Shown: in pieces, positions 8,356 through 15,797 of the stretch | Layout of the letters: every line of letters begins with the position of its first letter | Numbering within the stretch: position 1 is the first letter of the stretch | NCBI RefSeq assembly: GCF_003057965.1 | Contig: NZ_CP020921.1 | Location: 1,003,001 to 1,067,000, forward strand | Origin: Thermodesulfobium acidiphilum | GTDB taxonomy: Bacteria > Thermodesulfobiota > Thermodesulfobiia > Thermodesulfobiales > Thermodesulfobiaceae | DNA: 64,000 bases | Direction: 5' to 3' | Notes under the pieces: model-generated | Databases searched by the model: none | The model's input: only the letters and a program-made list of their open reading frames with translations | What the model was told of the DNA's origin: nothing | Position numbers and translations under genes: made by a program

Positions 8356-8373
8356 AAAAGGCTTCAGCCTTTT
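8356..8373 (-). terminator. attenuator-like hairpin in hydrogenase leader
   Basis: On the minus strand AAAAGGCT-GA-AGCCTTTT is an 8-bp stem with a 2-nt turn followed by TATTT. It begins about 18-35 nt after the predicted start of transcription, so it could stop transcription before the hydrogenase genes unless prevented. Confidence 0.5.
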
Positions 8374-8397
8374 AACTTTCTTAATAAGTTTTTATAA

Positions 8398-8426
8398 AGT
8401 ATATATAAACCTTTTATTTTTGTCAA
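8398..8426 (-). promoter_or_regulatory. sigma70-type promoter for the mvhD/hydrogenase unit
   Basis: On the minus strand a perfect TTGACA (8426-8421) is separated by 17 nt from TATACT (8403-8398). Nothing else on the minus strand between here and 8215 needs a promoter, so it most likely drives the two hydrogenase genes. Confidence 0.72.
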
Positions 8427-8524
8427 TATTTCGAATTGCTTCATCAAAAATCTAAATGAAATACAATCGTTGCCTCAAATAAAAAATCTAAATGAAAATA
8501 AAAAGTCTCTTAGAATAGTAGTTA

Positions 8525-9115
8525 CTATAACTCTGTAAGCCGTTCACCGATCCTACCTTGCGTTTTTTCTATAAAACAGACATTGCAAATATTTTTATCT
8601 TTACCCAATTTGTTTGATTCAAACACTAATCTTTGTCTGCATACCTGACAATCACCTTTTGCTCTCCTACTCTCGGATTTAACTAAGCATATATCAGTTT
8701 CTTTTTTTACTCCAATCTGCTTTTAAAAAATTTTCTTTAGCATTTTCAAAAAGATAAGATAGATTCATAAGTTCTCTTGAAGCCTTAGTAAGAAAGATAG
8801 TAGGATATTCATATTCTAAGAGATTTTTAATCGTATCATCTGTTTCTCTTGCTTTATCCCTATACCATTGGATTTGCTGAAGCTTATATCCTTAAGTTAT
8901 AACATATGTTTTTTTATTAAATGCCTCCTTTCCAATATTTCAGAAAATGAAAAAAGCCTAAATTTCCTTTTTTCGAATTTGAACCCCTCATCATGTAATT
9001 TTTTTGCATCTATATAATCTAATAAATTATAAATTAAACCCTGGACCAGAGAATTATATCCTGAGCGAAGTTTTATCGCACTATCAAAAATAAACTCTAA
9101 CTTTATCCTCACCAC
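8525..9115 (-). pseudogene. decayed CRISPR locus: cas6 5' fragment joined to a zinc-ribbon protein remnant
   Basis: The first ~60 codons (from 9115) match the N-terminus of the CRISPR repeat endonuclease Cas6: RIKLEF, YNSLVQGLIYNLLD, LHDEGFKFEKRKFRLFSFS. The frame then drifts. A one-base shift would give ILGKEAFNKKTYVIT, which fits Cas6 better, and is followed by TAA near 8894. In that same frame a different remnant follows (8891-8694, QQIQWYRDKARETDD...). A second shift at a run of seven A/T near 8702-8708 leads into a segment with CQVC and CNVC pairs ending at TAG 8525. A zinc-finger segment after cas6 would fit a Cas10-type protein, but I cannot assign that family. No CRISPR array is visible nearby. 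Confidence 0.62.
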
Positions 9116-9451
9116 AATCCCCTTAATTTTTTTTTACTATCAAATCATATTAATGCGAATACGTAAAATTAAAATTAGAACTGACTTGTTAGATTAAAGC
9201 TATTTTATCTCATTAAATTTAAACTAAAAAAGCAACTCTAGTAATCCTTTTTATATAAGATTAAGTCAATCATTAAATTTTACTTATAAAAACCACATTA
9301 GCACAAAATAAGTTTTTTATTTTATTTATAGTATCCCTAATTTATATAAATTTTATTTCTTATCAAAAAACCACCTAAAGTATTAAAATATTAAATATGT
9401 ATAATATTATGTAAACAAATAAACAAACAAGGAGTTAGGTGAGTTCAAGAT
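9116..9451. other. AT-rich intergenic region with weak promoter
   Basis: I see no gene here. TATAAT at 9400-9405 could be the -10 box of the downstream exporter gene, but no good -35 box lies 17 nt upstream. The rest is AT-rich with no clear repeat. Confidence 0.4.
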
Positions 9452-10264
9452 ATGTATATTCCATTTATAATATTTAATAGTATTATTGTTTTTTTCTTAT
9501 CTATGATAGTTGCAATTATAGGCAATATCGTAGGTATTGGAGGCGGCGTCATGTTGCTACCCTTTTTTATTTTTTATCTGCACTTAAATTCTGTAGTTGC
9601 TAGCGGATTAAGCCTTTTTACAATTGTAATAAGCACTATTGGTGGCACGTTTGCTTTCATAAAACAAAAAACAATTAATTATAAATTGTTTATAACAATA
9701 GTTAGTTTAATAGTTCCTGGTGTAATAATAGGTTCTATTGCTAATAAATTTGTAAATACACATGAATTCAGGGAAATTTTGCCTCTTTGGATAATAGCAA
9801 TAGGAACTTTCTCTTTAATTACTGCCAAACAACAAACATTAAAAAATACGAAAGAATTCGAAAATGCCTCAGTAAAGCACAGGAGGCTTACAAGAATAGT
9901 ATCCTTGATCTCGGGTTTTGTTTCAGGTTTTTTTGGCGTTGGTATAGGTGGAATAATGGGAACTTATTTAGTGGCAGTAGAAAAAATTTCTGCAAGAATA
10001 GCCTTCTCAACAATGATTATGGTAATGACAATCACATCATTATTTGGCTTTTTTGTTCATTTTGAAAGTGCAGGATTAAATTTGTCATTGTGGATTACAT
10101 ATTTAATTCCTTTAACTCTGGGCGCAATTTTAGGTTCACAAATAGGCGCATATATTTCCAAAGCTTCAAATGTAAAAGCTCTTAGACTCTATCAGGGTTA
10201 CATAATACTGTTTTTAGGGATTTCTTTACTCATAGTTAACATATTAAATTTTATAAAAATTTGA
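9452..10264 (+). CDS. TSUP (TauE/SafE) family anion exporter
   Basis: This 270-residue polytopic membrane protein has about eight hydrophobic segments in two similar halves. Each half has the glycine-rich motif of the TauE/SafE family (GIGGGVMLLPFF near residue 30, GFFGVGIGGIMGTYL near residue 155). Family members move sulfite, sulfoacetate, taurine or related organosulfur anions. The gene stands alone, so the substrate cannot be named; sulfite or sulfate would suit a sulfur-metabolising host. GGTGAG lies about 10 nt before ATG 9452, and a stronger AAGGAG further up. Confidence 0.85.
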   Translation: MYIPFIIFNSIIVFFLSMIVAIIGNIVGIGGGVMLLPFFIFYLHLNSVVASGLSLFTIVISTIGGTFAFIKQKTINYKLFITIVSLIVPGVIIGSIANKFVNTHEFREILPLWIIAIGTFSLITAKQQTLKNTKEFENASVKHRRLTRIVSLISGFVSGFFGVGIGGIMGTYLVAVEKISARIAFSTMIMVMTITSLFGFFVHFESAGLNLSLWITYLIPLTLGAILGSQIGAYISKASNVKALRLYQGYIILFLGISLLIVNILNFIKI

Positions 10265-10336
10265 TTTCTTAGATAAGAATTAAAAACTTACATCCATAGT
10301 ATATTAAAGAGCATTTAATATATTATATTTAACAAA

Positions 10337-10366
10337 AACCCACTATTAGAAAGTTAATAGTGGGTT
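10337..10366. terminator. bidirectional terminator between the exporter and cold-shock genes
   Basis: A perfect 12-bp stem (AACCCACTATTA / TAATAGTGGGTT) with a 6-nt loop lies between two genes that converge on it. T-rich tracts follow on each strand, so it can end both transcripts. Confidence 0.88.
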
Positions 10367-10381
10367 TAATTTTAAGAAATA

Positions 10382-10594
10382 TTACAGAGCTTTGACGTTT
10401 ACTGCTCTTAACTTTTTTGAGTTTTTAGGATCTTTTTCTATATCGAAAGTAACCTGCTGACCTTCGTTAAGAGATTTAAATCCATCAGAAACTATTGCAG
10501 AAAAGTGAACAAATACATCTTCTCCTCCATTTGCATTAGAGATAAAACCATATCCCTTTTCTGCGTTGAACCACTTCACCGTACCCTTATTCAT
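10382..10594 (-). CDS. csp: cold-shock domain protein
   Basis: This 70-residue single cold-shock domain protein has both RNA-binding motifs intact: KGYGFI (RNP1) and DVFVHFSAI (RNP2). It binds single-stranded nucleic acid and melts RNA structure. The ATG has AGGAGG 6 nt upstream. A 14-bp inverted repeat lies 45-92 nt upstream of the start and may belong to its leader or to the end of the preceding gene. The paralogue number is unknown, so no numbered csp name is given. Confidence 0.95.
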   Translation of the reverse strand: MNKGTVKWFNAEKGYGFISNANGGEDVFVHFSAIVSDGFKSLNEGQQVTFDIEKDPKNSKKLRAVNVKAL

Positions 10595-10638
10595 CTTGAC
10601 CTCCTAAGAAATAATACATCTTTATAAAACTAAAAACC

Positions 10639-10686
10639 CACATATTTTTGTAGCCATAATGCAAAAAAAACTTACAAAAATATGTG
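10639..10686 (-). terminator. terminator of the GGDEF/EAL gene or csp leader hairpin
   Basis: A perfect 14-bp inverted repeat (CACATATTTTTGTA / TACAAAAATATGTG) encloses a 20-nt loop. On the minus strand it is followed by GGGTTTTTAGTTTTA. It starts about 38 nt after the stop of the GGDEF/EAL gene, so terminator is the simpler reading. Confidence 0.65.
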
Positions 10687-10724
10687 AGCTTATTTAGCAT
10701 TTATAAAGTAGCTTTACAATACCA

Positions 10725-13253
10725 CTAAAAATTAGTCTTGTCAATAGGCAAAATTTTATTATTAGTTATTATAAAATCCTCAAAATCAGCCTGGGGAAGT
10801 GGTTTTGAAAATAAAAATCCTTGAAAATAGTCACACCCAATATTTCTTAGTATTTCAAATTGTTCTATGGTCTCTACACCCTCAGCTATTGTTTTTATGT
10901 TTAATTTTTTAGCAAGAAAGATTATTGCTTCTACAACTTTTTTCGTACATTCGTCAAGAATATTTCTTACAAAAGATATATCAATTTTAATATAACTTAT
11001 ATTTAACTTCGAAATGTATGAAAGAGAAGAGAACCCTGTACCAAAATCATCCAGCATAAAATGGATATCGATGTTTAACAACTTTTCTATTAAATCCTTT
11101 GTATACTCTAAATCTTCCAAAAAAATTCTTTCAATAATCTCAATTCTCAATAAATTTGGATCTATATTAAATTTTCCAATCTTCATATACAAAATATCAA
11201 TAATATTTTCTCTTTTTAAAGTTTTATAAGAAAAATTTACAGAAAGTGGAACTTTAACTCCCTTTAAAACAAGCCTCGAAATAATCTGCAAAGCTATATC
11301 AAGAATGTATTCTTCTACATAAACTATCATGTTAGTGTTTTCAAGATAAGGAATAAATTTCATAGGAAGAATTACTTCATTCTTTTTCTTCCATCGAAGC
11401 AGGCCTTCTGCTCCTACAATGTTAAAATTTTTGTCTACATAGGGTTGACAATACAATACAAATTCTTTTTTTGAGATAGCATCTTCAAGGCCGCTCCTAA
11501 AAATAAGCATTTCTTTGGCTCTTAAACTAAGATCGTTTCTAAAAAAGCCAATACAATTTTCGCCTTTTTGTCTTGCATCTAAAAGTGCTGTTAAAGCTTT
11601 ATTAACTAATTGATCTGCACTATCACCATCTTTGGGGTAGATGGTTATTCCAATATTAAAGGATACTGAAATTAACTGATTGTTATCCACAAAATAACTT
11701 TTTATAAGAACATCTAATAGTTCATAAGAGAGATTTAAAATATCCTCTTCAGATTTTTTATTTTTTACAAAAACTGCAAATTTATCAGATTCAAACTTGG
11801 CTATTATAGCATCAGGTCCAAAAAAAGATCTCAATCTCTGTGCAATTTGGATTAATATCATGTTGCCATTATCAAACCCAAAGGCCTGGTTAATAATTGT
11901 AAAATTTAATGGATTTATTTTTATAACAGCTAAAATTGGCTTTTCAGGTAAGGATTTTTTTATAAACGAATCAACTTCAGAATAAAATGAAATTCTGTTT
12001 AAAAAACCTGTCAAATTGTCAAAATAATTTCCTGAAATATCTTTTCCTAACAATACATATTTTTGCTTCTTATCACTCATCGTTACAGAAAAAATTATTA
12101 TATCAAGATAAAACAAAGACTCGTCTTTCCTTTTACCTACCAAATTAGAGTGAAAGATAGAACCCTTTTTTAAAATTTTAAACATATTATCAAAAAAATC
12201 AGTTCCATCATACTTTGACTGAAATACTCTTATATCATTGCCAATAAGTTCATCCTTAGAAAAACCTGTAATTTTTAATAGTGCCTCATTTGCAAACTGA
12301 ATATGCCCACTTTCATCCATAACAAGAAAACATTCATGTGTTTTTTCGCTGGCTTTCTGAAGCAAAATTAAGTTATTCTGATATTCTATCCTTTCTAAAG
12401 CAAAAGAGATGTCATTTTTTACCTCTTCTAAAAGTTCTACAACCTCTTTCGAGCTAGATAATTTCATAGAATCATAAATCATAAATAAGTATTTAACTTT
12501 ATTATCTTTCAGTATGGGTACAGAACAAATTGAGTACGTATTGAATTCCTTGTAATATTCATGCCAATAGCTCAGAGTTTTGCTATTCATTACGTCAGAT
12601 AAAACAACAACTTTCTTAGTATAATATGCTTTTGCTATTGACCCCTTACCATATGGTGCATCTGGATCAATACCCATATTTAAGTTTTCAAAAGCTAACT
12701 TTTGATCCTTTGACTTTGATTCTATAAACTTAGGTTTAAATCTCTTGCTTTCCTCATCAATAAACCCAATGCTTGCAAGAGTAAACCCTACATCGTTTAC
12801 AAGAATTTCACATATGGTCTTCAACAAAACATCTTCATTCTCTTCCCTTATAATTAGTTGGTTAATTTGTTTTAGTGTATAAAAAAGCTTTTCGATTGAC
12901 TTTTCTCTTGTTCTATCTAGAACTATCACAAGATAAGAAAGCTTTTCTTTATAAAGAATTTGATATGTAGATGTTTGTACTGGAACTAAGCCATTTTTAC
13001 ACTTATAATAACGATATTCAATCTCTTCGTAAAAATAATTATTGCTTAAACTTTTCTTTGAAAATTCATTCATATACTCCCTATCTTCAGCAAAAAAGTC
13101 TGAAAAGTTCATTTTAACAAGATCTTTTGTATCATACCCTACTATTTGAGAAAATTTATCGTTAACAAAAACTATTTTTCCACCTTCTTGATGAATACAT
13201 ATACCAAATATTTTTGAATTAATAAAATTATTCAAAAAGCTATCATCTATCAT
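10725..13253 (-). CDS. PAS-GAF-PAS-GGDEF-EAL signalling protein
   Basis: The 842 residues read PAS (~5-120), GAF (~145-290), PAS (~305-410), GGDEF (~430-590) and EAL (~605-830). The active-site loop of the cyclase domain is degenerate (FESDKF in place of GGDEF), so it should not make cyclic-di-GMP. The EAL domain keeps DDFGTGFSS, KIDISFV, AEGVET and QGFLFSKP, but the signature itself reads EGLLRW rather than EALLRW. A phosphodiesterase that senses a small molecule or redox state through PAS/GAF is the best guess. No membrane segment is seen, so it is cytosolic. It is monocistronic, followed by a hairpin. Confidence 0.9.
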   Translation of the reverse strand: MIDDSFLNNFINSKIFGICIHQEGGKIVFVNDKFSQIVGYDTKDLVKMNFSDFFAEDREYMNEFSKKSLSNNYFYEEIEYRYYKCKNGLVPVQTSTYQILYKEKLSYLVIVLDRTREKSIEKLFYTLKQINQLIIREENEDVLLKTICEILVNDVGFTLASIGFIDEESKRFKPKFIESKSKDQKLAFENLNMGIDPDAPYGKGSIAKAYYTKKVVVLSDVMNSKTLSYWHEYYKEFNTYSICSVPILKDNKVKYLFMIYDSMKLSSSKEVVELLEEVKNDISFALERIEYQNNLILLQKASEKTHECFLVMDESGHIQFANEALLKITGFSKDELIGNDIRVFQSKYDGTDFFDNMFKILKKGSIFHSNLVGKRKDESLFYLDIIIFSVTMSDKKQKYVLLGKDISGNYFDNLTGFLNRISFYSEVDSFIKKSLPEKPILAVIKINPLNFTIINQAFGFDNGNMILIQIAQRLRSFFGPDAIIAKFESDKFAVFVKNKKSEEDILNLSYELLDVLIKSYFVDNNQLISVSFNIGITIYPKDGDSADQLVNKALTALLDARQKGENCIGFFRNDLSLRAKEMLIFRSGLEDAISKKEFVLYCQPYVDKNFNIVGAEGLLRWKKKNEVILPMKFIPYLENTNMIVYVEEYILDIALQIISRLVLKGVKVPLSVNFSYKTLKRENIIDILYMKIGKFNIDPNLLRIEIIERIFLEDLEYTKDLIEKLLNIDIHFMLDDFGTGFSSLSYISKLNISYIKIDISFVRNILDECTKKVVEAIIFLAKKLNIKTIAEGVETIEQFEILRNIGCDYFQGFLFSKPLPQADFEDFIITNNKILPIDKTNF

Positions 13254-13491
13254 TTTTTACCCTCGTTTCAAGTAGTATTTGAAATAAAATTTTCTTAAAA
13301 TATTATTTGTTTATTTTATATCAAATTAATATTTTCATAATTATTAAAGTCTGCTGGAAATCAATTGATTATAAAATGAACGTCATTGCAAAAGATTTTT
13401 TAATTAACATTAAGAAGTAAGTTAGAAAAAATATTAAACTAATTTTATATTAGCTGTATAATAAAATTAATACCAAAGGAGGTGTAAAAAA

Positions 13492-13683
13492 ATGAAACAA
13501 AATGAAGGCACAATAGACAGAATCATAAGATTTATTTTAGGACTTGTTCTTATTTATTTAGGTTTTTTAATGCAATTCAATACAGTTGGTATTATTTCAA
13601 CTATTATTGGAATCGTTCTCCTCTTTACAGCAGTCACAGGATATTGCGCACTTTACAGCATTTTAAAAATTTCTACAAAATGA
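13492..13683 (+). CDS. small YgaP-like membrane protein (DUF2892)
   Basis: This 63-residue protein has two hydrophobic segments. It has the MKQNEGTIDRIIRFILGLVL start and the GYCALYSILKI end typical of the DUF2892/YgaP transmembrane domain, including the single cysteine. AAAGGAGG precedes the ATG by 8 nt, and TATAAT at 13457-13462 is a possible -10 box. In YgaP this domain follows a rhodanese; here it stands alone. Its role is unknown. Confidence 0.82.
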   Translation: MKQNEGTIDRIIRFILGLVLIYLGFLMQFNTVGIISTIIGIVLLFTAVTGYCALYSILKISTK

Positions 13684-13707
13684 CTGCTACTCTTACTTTT
13701 GATTATT

Positions 13708-13736
13708 TTGCTTTATTAAGTAAAAAGTGTTATAAT
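13708..13736 (+). promoter_or_regulatory. rnpB promoter
   Basis: TTGCTT (13708-13713), a 17-nt spacer and TATAAT (13731-13736) place transcription start near 13743, about 20 nt before the mature RNase P RNA end. Confidence 0.65.
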
Positions 13737-13763
13737 TAATTTGTTAAACTTAAGTCAATTCAA

Positions 13764-14110
13764 ACAGGACAGGCGCGCAACTTACAAGCTAACTGCTTGA
13801 GGAAAGTCCGAGCTCCTCTGGGCAGGATGCTGGTTAACTGCCAGAGAGGGAAACCTCTGGATAGGGCCACAGAAAAAAACTACTATCCTTTGATAGTACA
13901 GGTGAAAAGGCGAGGTAAAAGCTCACCGGCAGAAGAGCGATCTTCTGGCCCGGCAACCCCCATCCGGAGCAAGGCCAAATAGGGAAGGAGATAGCCCAGG
14001 TCGTTATTACTTCCGGGTAGGCCGCAAGAGGCTAAGGGAAACCTTAGTCCCAGATAAATGGTTGCGATCCTTTTTAGGATACAGAACTCGGCTTATAGCC
14101 TGTCCTGTTT
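13764..14110 (+). ncRNA. rnpB: RNase P RNA (bacterial type A)
   Basis: This is the catalytic RNA of RNase P, which trims tRNA 5' ends. The ends pair as the P1 helix (AACAGGACAGGC with GCCTGTCCTGTT). The universal core is present: GAGGAAAGTCCGAGCTCC near the 5' end, CAGGATGCTGG, GAGGGAAACCTC, ATAGGGCCACAGAAA, and the 3' core near ACAGAACTCGGCTTATAG. The 3' P1 strand plus its T-run overlaps the end of the convergent lspA gene. Exact mature ends are estimated from the P1 pairing. Confidence 0.97.
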
Positions 14111-14539
14111 TTTAGAGTTGTTTAAATTGTAAAAAATTAATAATAAAATTCCAATATCTATATACACATCTGACAAATTAAAAACGGGCAAGATATGAAT
14201 ATCTATAAAATCAATTACCTGATGAGAACCTAAAACCCTATCCAGTAAATTGCTAGATACTCCAGCAATCAAAAAAGACAAAGAAATCCTAAGATTCGGA
14301 GATTTAAACCATAAAATTATGCAAGATAGTAAAAAAATAGATCCTACAAATATAAAAAAATATGTCTGGCCACTAAAAATCCCCCACGCCCCCCCTAAAT
14401 TTTTTACCAGGGTAAAGTGTATAAAAAAGAAGTCACAGCTTCTTACTGACAAAATCTTTACAGCAAAAAATTTTGTTAATCTGTCAAACGAAAAAAGAAA
14501 TAAAGTTAAAGCTATATAAAAAAAGCCCTTTAAATTCAA
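14093..14539 (-). CDS. lspA: signal peptidase II (prolipoprotein)
   Basis: LspA cleaves lipoprotein signal peptides in the membrane. The 148 residues show four hydrophobic segments and the two aspartates of the aspartyl protease pair (SSNLLDRV and FNLSDVYI, the latter a variant of FNxAD), plus the N-terminal DRLTK motif. It starts with TTG at 14539 without a strong ribosome site. It is the last gene of the ileS-sahH run, and its 3' end overlaps the 3' end of rnpB on the other strand by about 18 nt. Confidence 0.93.
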   Translation of the reverse strand: MNLKGFFYIALTLFLFSFDRLTKFFAVKILSVRSCDFFFIHFTLVKNLGGAWGIFSGQTYFFIFVGSIFLLSCIILWFKSPNLRISLSFLIAGVSSNLLDRVLGSHQVIDFIDIHILPVFNLSDVYIDIGILLLIFYNLNNSKKQDRL

Positions 14540-14561
14540 TTTTTTAGTTGTCTTAATTAAA

Positions 14562-15797
14562 TTACCAGGATTTCATATACTTTTTTTGCTCGTCACTTAA
14601 GGAGTCGATGCTTGTACCCATTGATTCAATCTTTAATCTGGCTATTTCCCTGTCAATTTCTATTGGCACAGGATAAACTCCTATTTCTATTTTGTTGTTC
14701 AATAAATAAAGTGCACTCAAAAATTGATTTGCAAAGCTCATATCCATTACACTTGAGGGATGCCCTTCAGCAGCTGCAAGATTTACAAGCCTGCCTTCTC
14801 CAATCAAAAATACTCTTTTCCCGTCTTTTAAAGTATACTCATCCAGTTCATGTCTGATTCTTCTCTTTGAAACTTTTTGTTCTTCCATTTTATCTACTTC
14901 AATTTCAACATTAAAGTGACCTGAATTCGCCAATATTGCCCCATCTTTCATCTTTAAGATATGATCAAATCTAATAACGTTGCAATTACCTGTAACAGTA
15001 ATGAATATATCTCCTATTTTTGCAGCCTCATCCATTGGCATAACATCAAAACCATCCATTATTGCCTCAAGAGCCCTTACAGGTTCAACTTCGGTTACTA
15101 TTACCCTTGCACCCATTCCTTTAGCCCTCATGCTCACGCCTTTTCCACACCAGCCGTAACCTGCAACCACTACTCTTTTTCCGGCAAATAAGATGTTGGT
15201 AGCCCTAATAATACCATCCAGAGTACTTTGACCCGTTCCATATCTGTTGTCAAAAAAGTGTTTCGTCATTGCGTTATTCACAGCTATAAAAGGAAATTTT
15301 AACAATTTTTCTTTATGAAGAGCTTCAATTCTATGAACGCCTGTGGTAGTTTCTTCGCAACCTCCAACTACCTTATCTGCAAGCCTCGGATACTCTTTAT
15401 GCAGGGTAACAGTTAAATCAGCTCCATCATCAATTGTTAGATCTGGCTCAGACTCAATACATGTTCTAATATTATTCCAGTAACTTTTAGAATCTTCCCC
15501 TCGTTGTGCAAAAACAAAAATTCCTTCTCTTGCAAGGTATGCTGCCACCTCATCGCTAGTGCTGAGAGGATTTGATGCACACAGATATATTTGTGCACCT
15601 GCATCTCTAAAAGTTGTTATTAAATTTGCAGTTTCGGTAGTTACGTGTAAACACGCAGCAATTTTTTTCCCGCTAAAGGGTTTTATATCTTTATATTTTT
15701 TTCTAAGAATAGCGAGAACTGGCATCTCACGATATGACCATTCAACCTTTTTTGCACCTTCATCTGCTAAGCCAATGTCTTTAATTTGATAGTTCAT
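14562..15797 (-). CDS. ahcY: adenosylhomocysteinase
   Basis: This enzyme splits S-adenosylhomocysteine into adenosine and homocysteine, with NAD as bound cofactor, relieving inhibition of methyltransferases. The 411-residue sequence carries the family motifs: ACLHVTTETANLITT, the substrate region EETTTGVHR, DNRYGTGQST and the NAD-binding VVAGYGWCGKG. The C-terminus is the short form, without the long insertion of many eukaryotic enzymes. The ATG is behind GGAGGG and overlaps the ileS end by 17 nt. It belongs functionally with the MTA salvage genes upstream. Confidence 0.96.
   Translation of the reverse strand: MNYQIKDIGLADEGAKKVEWSYREMPVLAILRKKYKDIKPFSGKKIAACLHVTTETANLITTFRDAGAQIYLCASNPLSTSDEVAAYLAREGIFVFAQRGEDSKSYWNNIRTCIESEPDLTIDDGADLTVTLHKEYPRLADKVVGGCEETTTGVHRIEALHKEKLLKFPFIAVNNAMTKHFFDNRYGTGQSTLDGIIRATNILFAGKRVVVAGYGWCGKGVSMRAKGMGARVIVTEVEPVRALEAIMDGFDVMPMDEAAKIGDIFITVTGNCNVIRFDHILKMKDGAILANSGHFNVEIEVDKMEEQKVSKRRIRHELDEYTLKDGKRVFLIGEGRLVNLAAAEGHPSSVMDMSFANQFLSALYLLNNKIEIGVYPVPIEIDREIARLKIESMGTSIDSLSDEQKKYMKSW

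Larger units (their letters stand above)
8216..8391 (-). promoter_or_regulatory. long 5' leader of the mvhD/hydrogenase unit
   Basis: About 175 nt separate the predicted transcription start near 8391 from the ATG at 8215. Reading in the minus direction, the leader holds a terminator-like hairpin followed by two copies of a 35-nt direct repeat, then the ribosome site. No known riboswitch class is recognised. The arrangement suggests conditional readthrough, which is inference. Confidence 0.45.
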
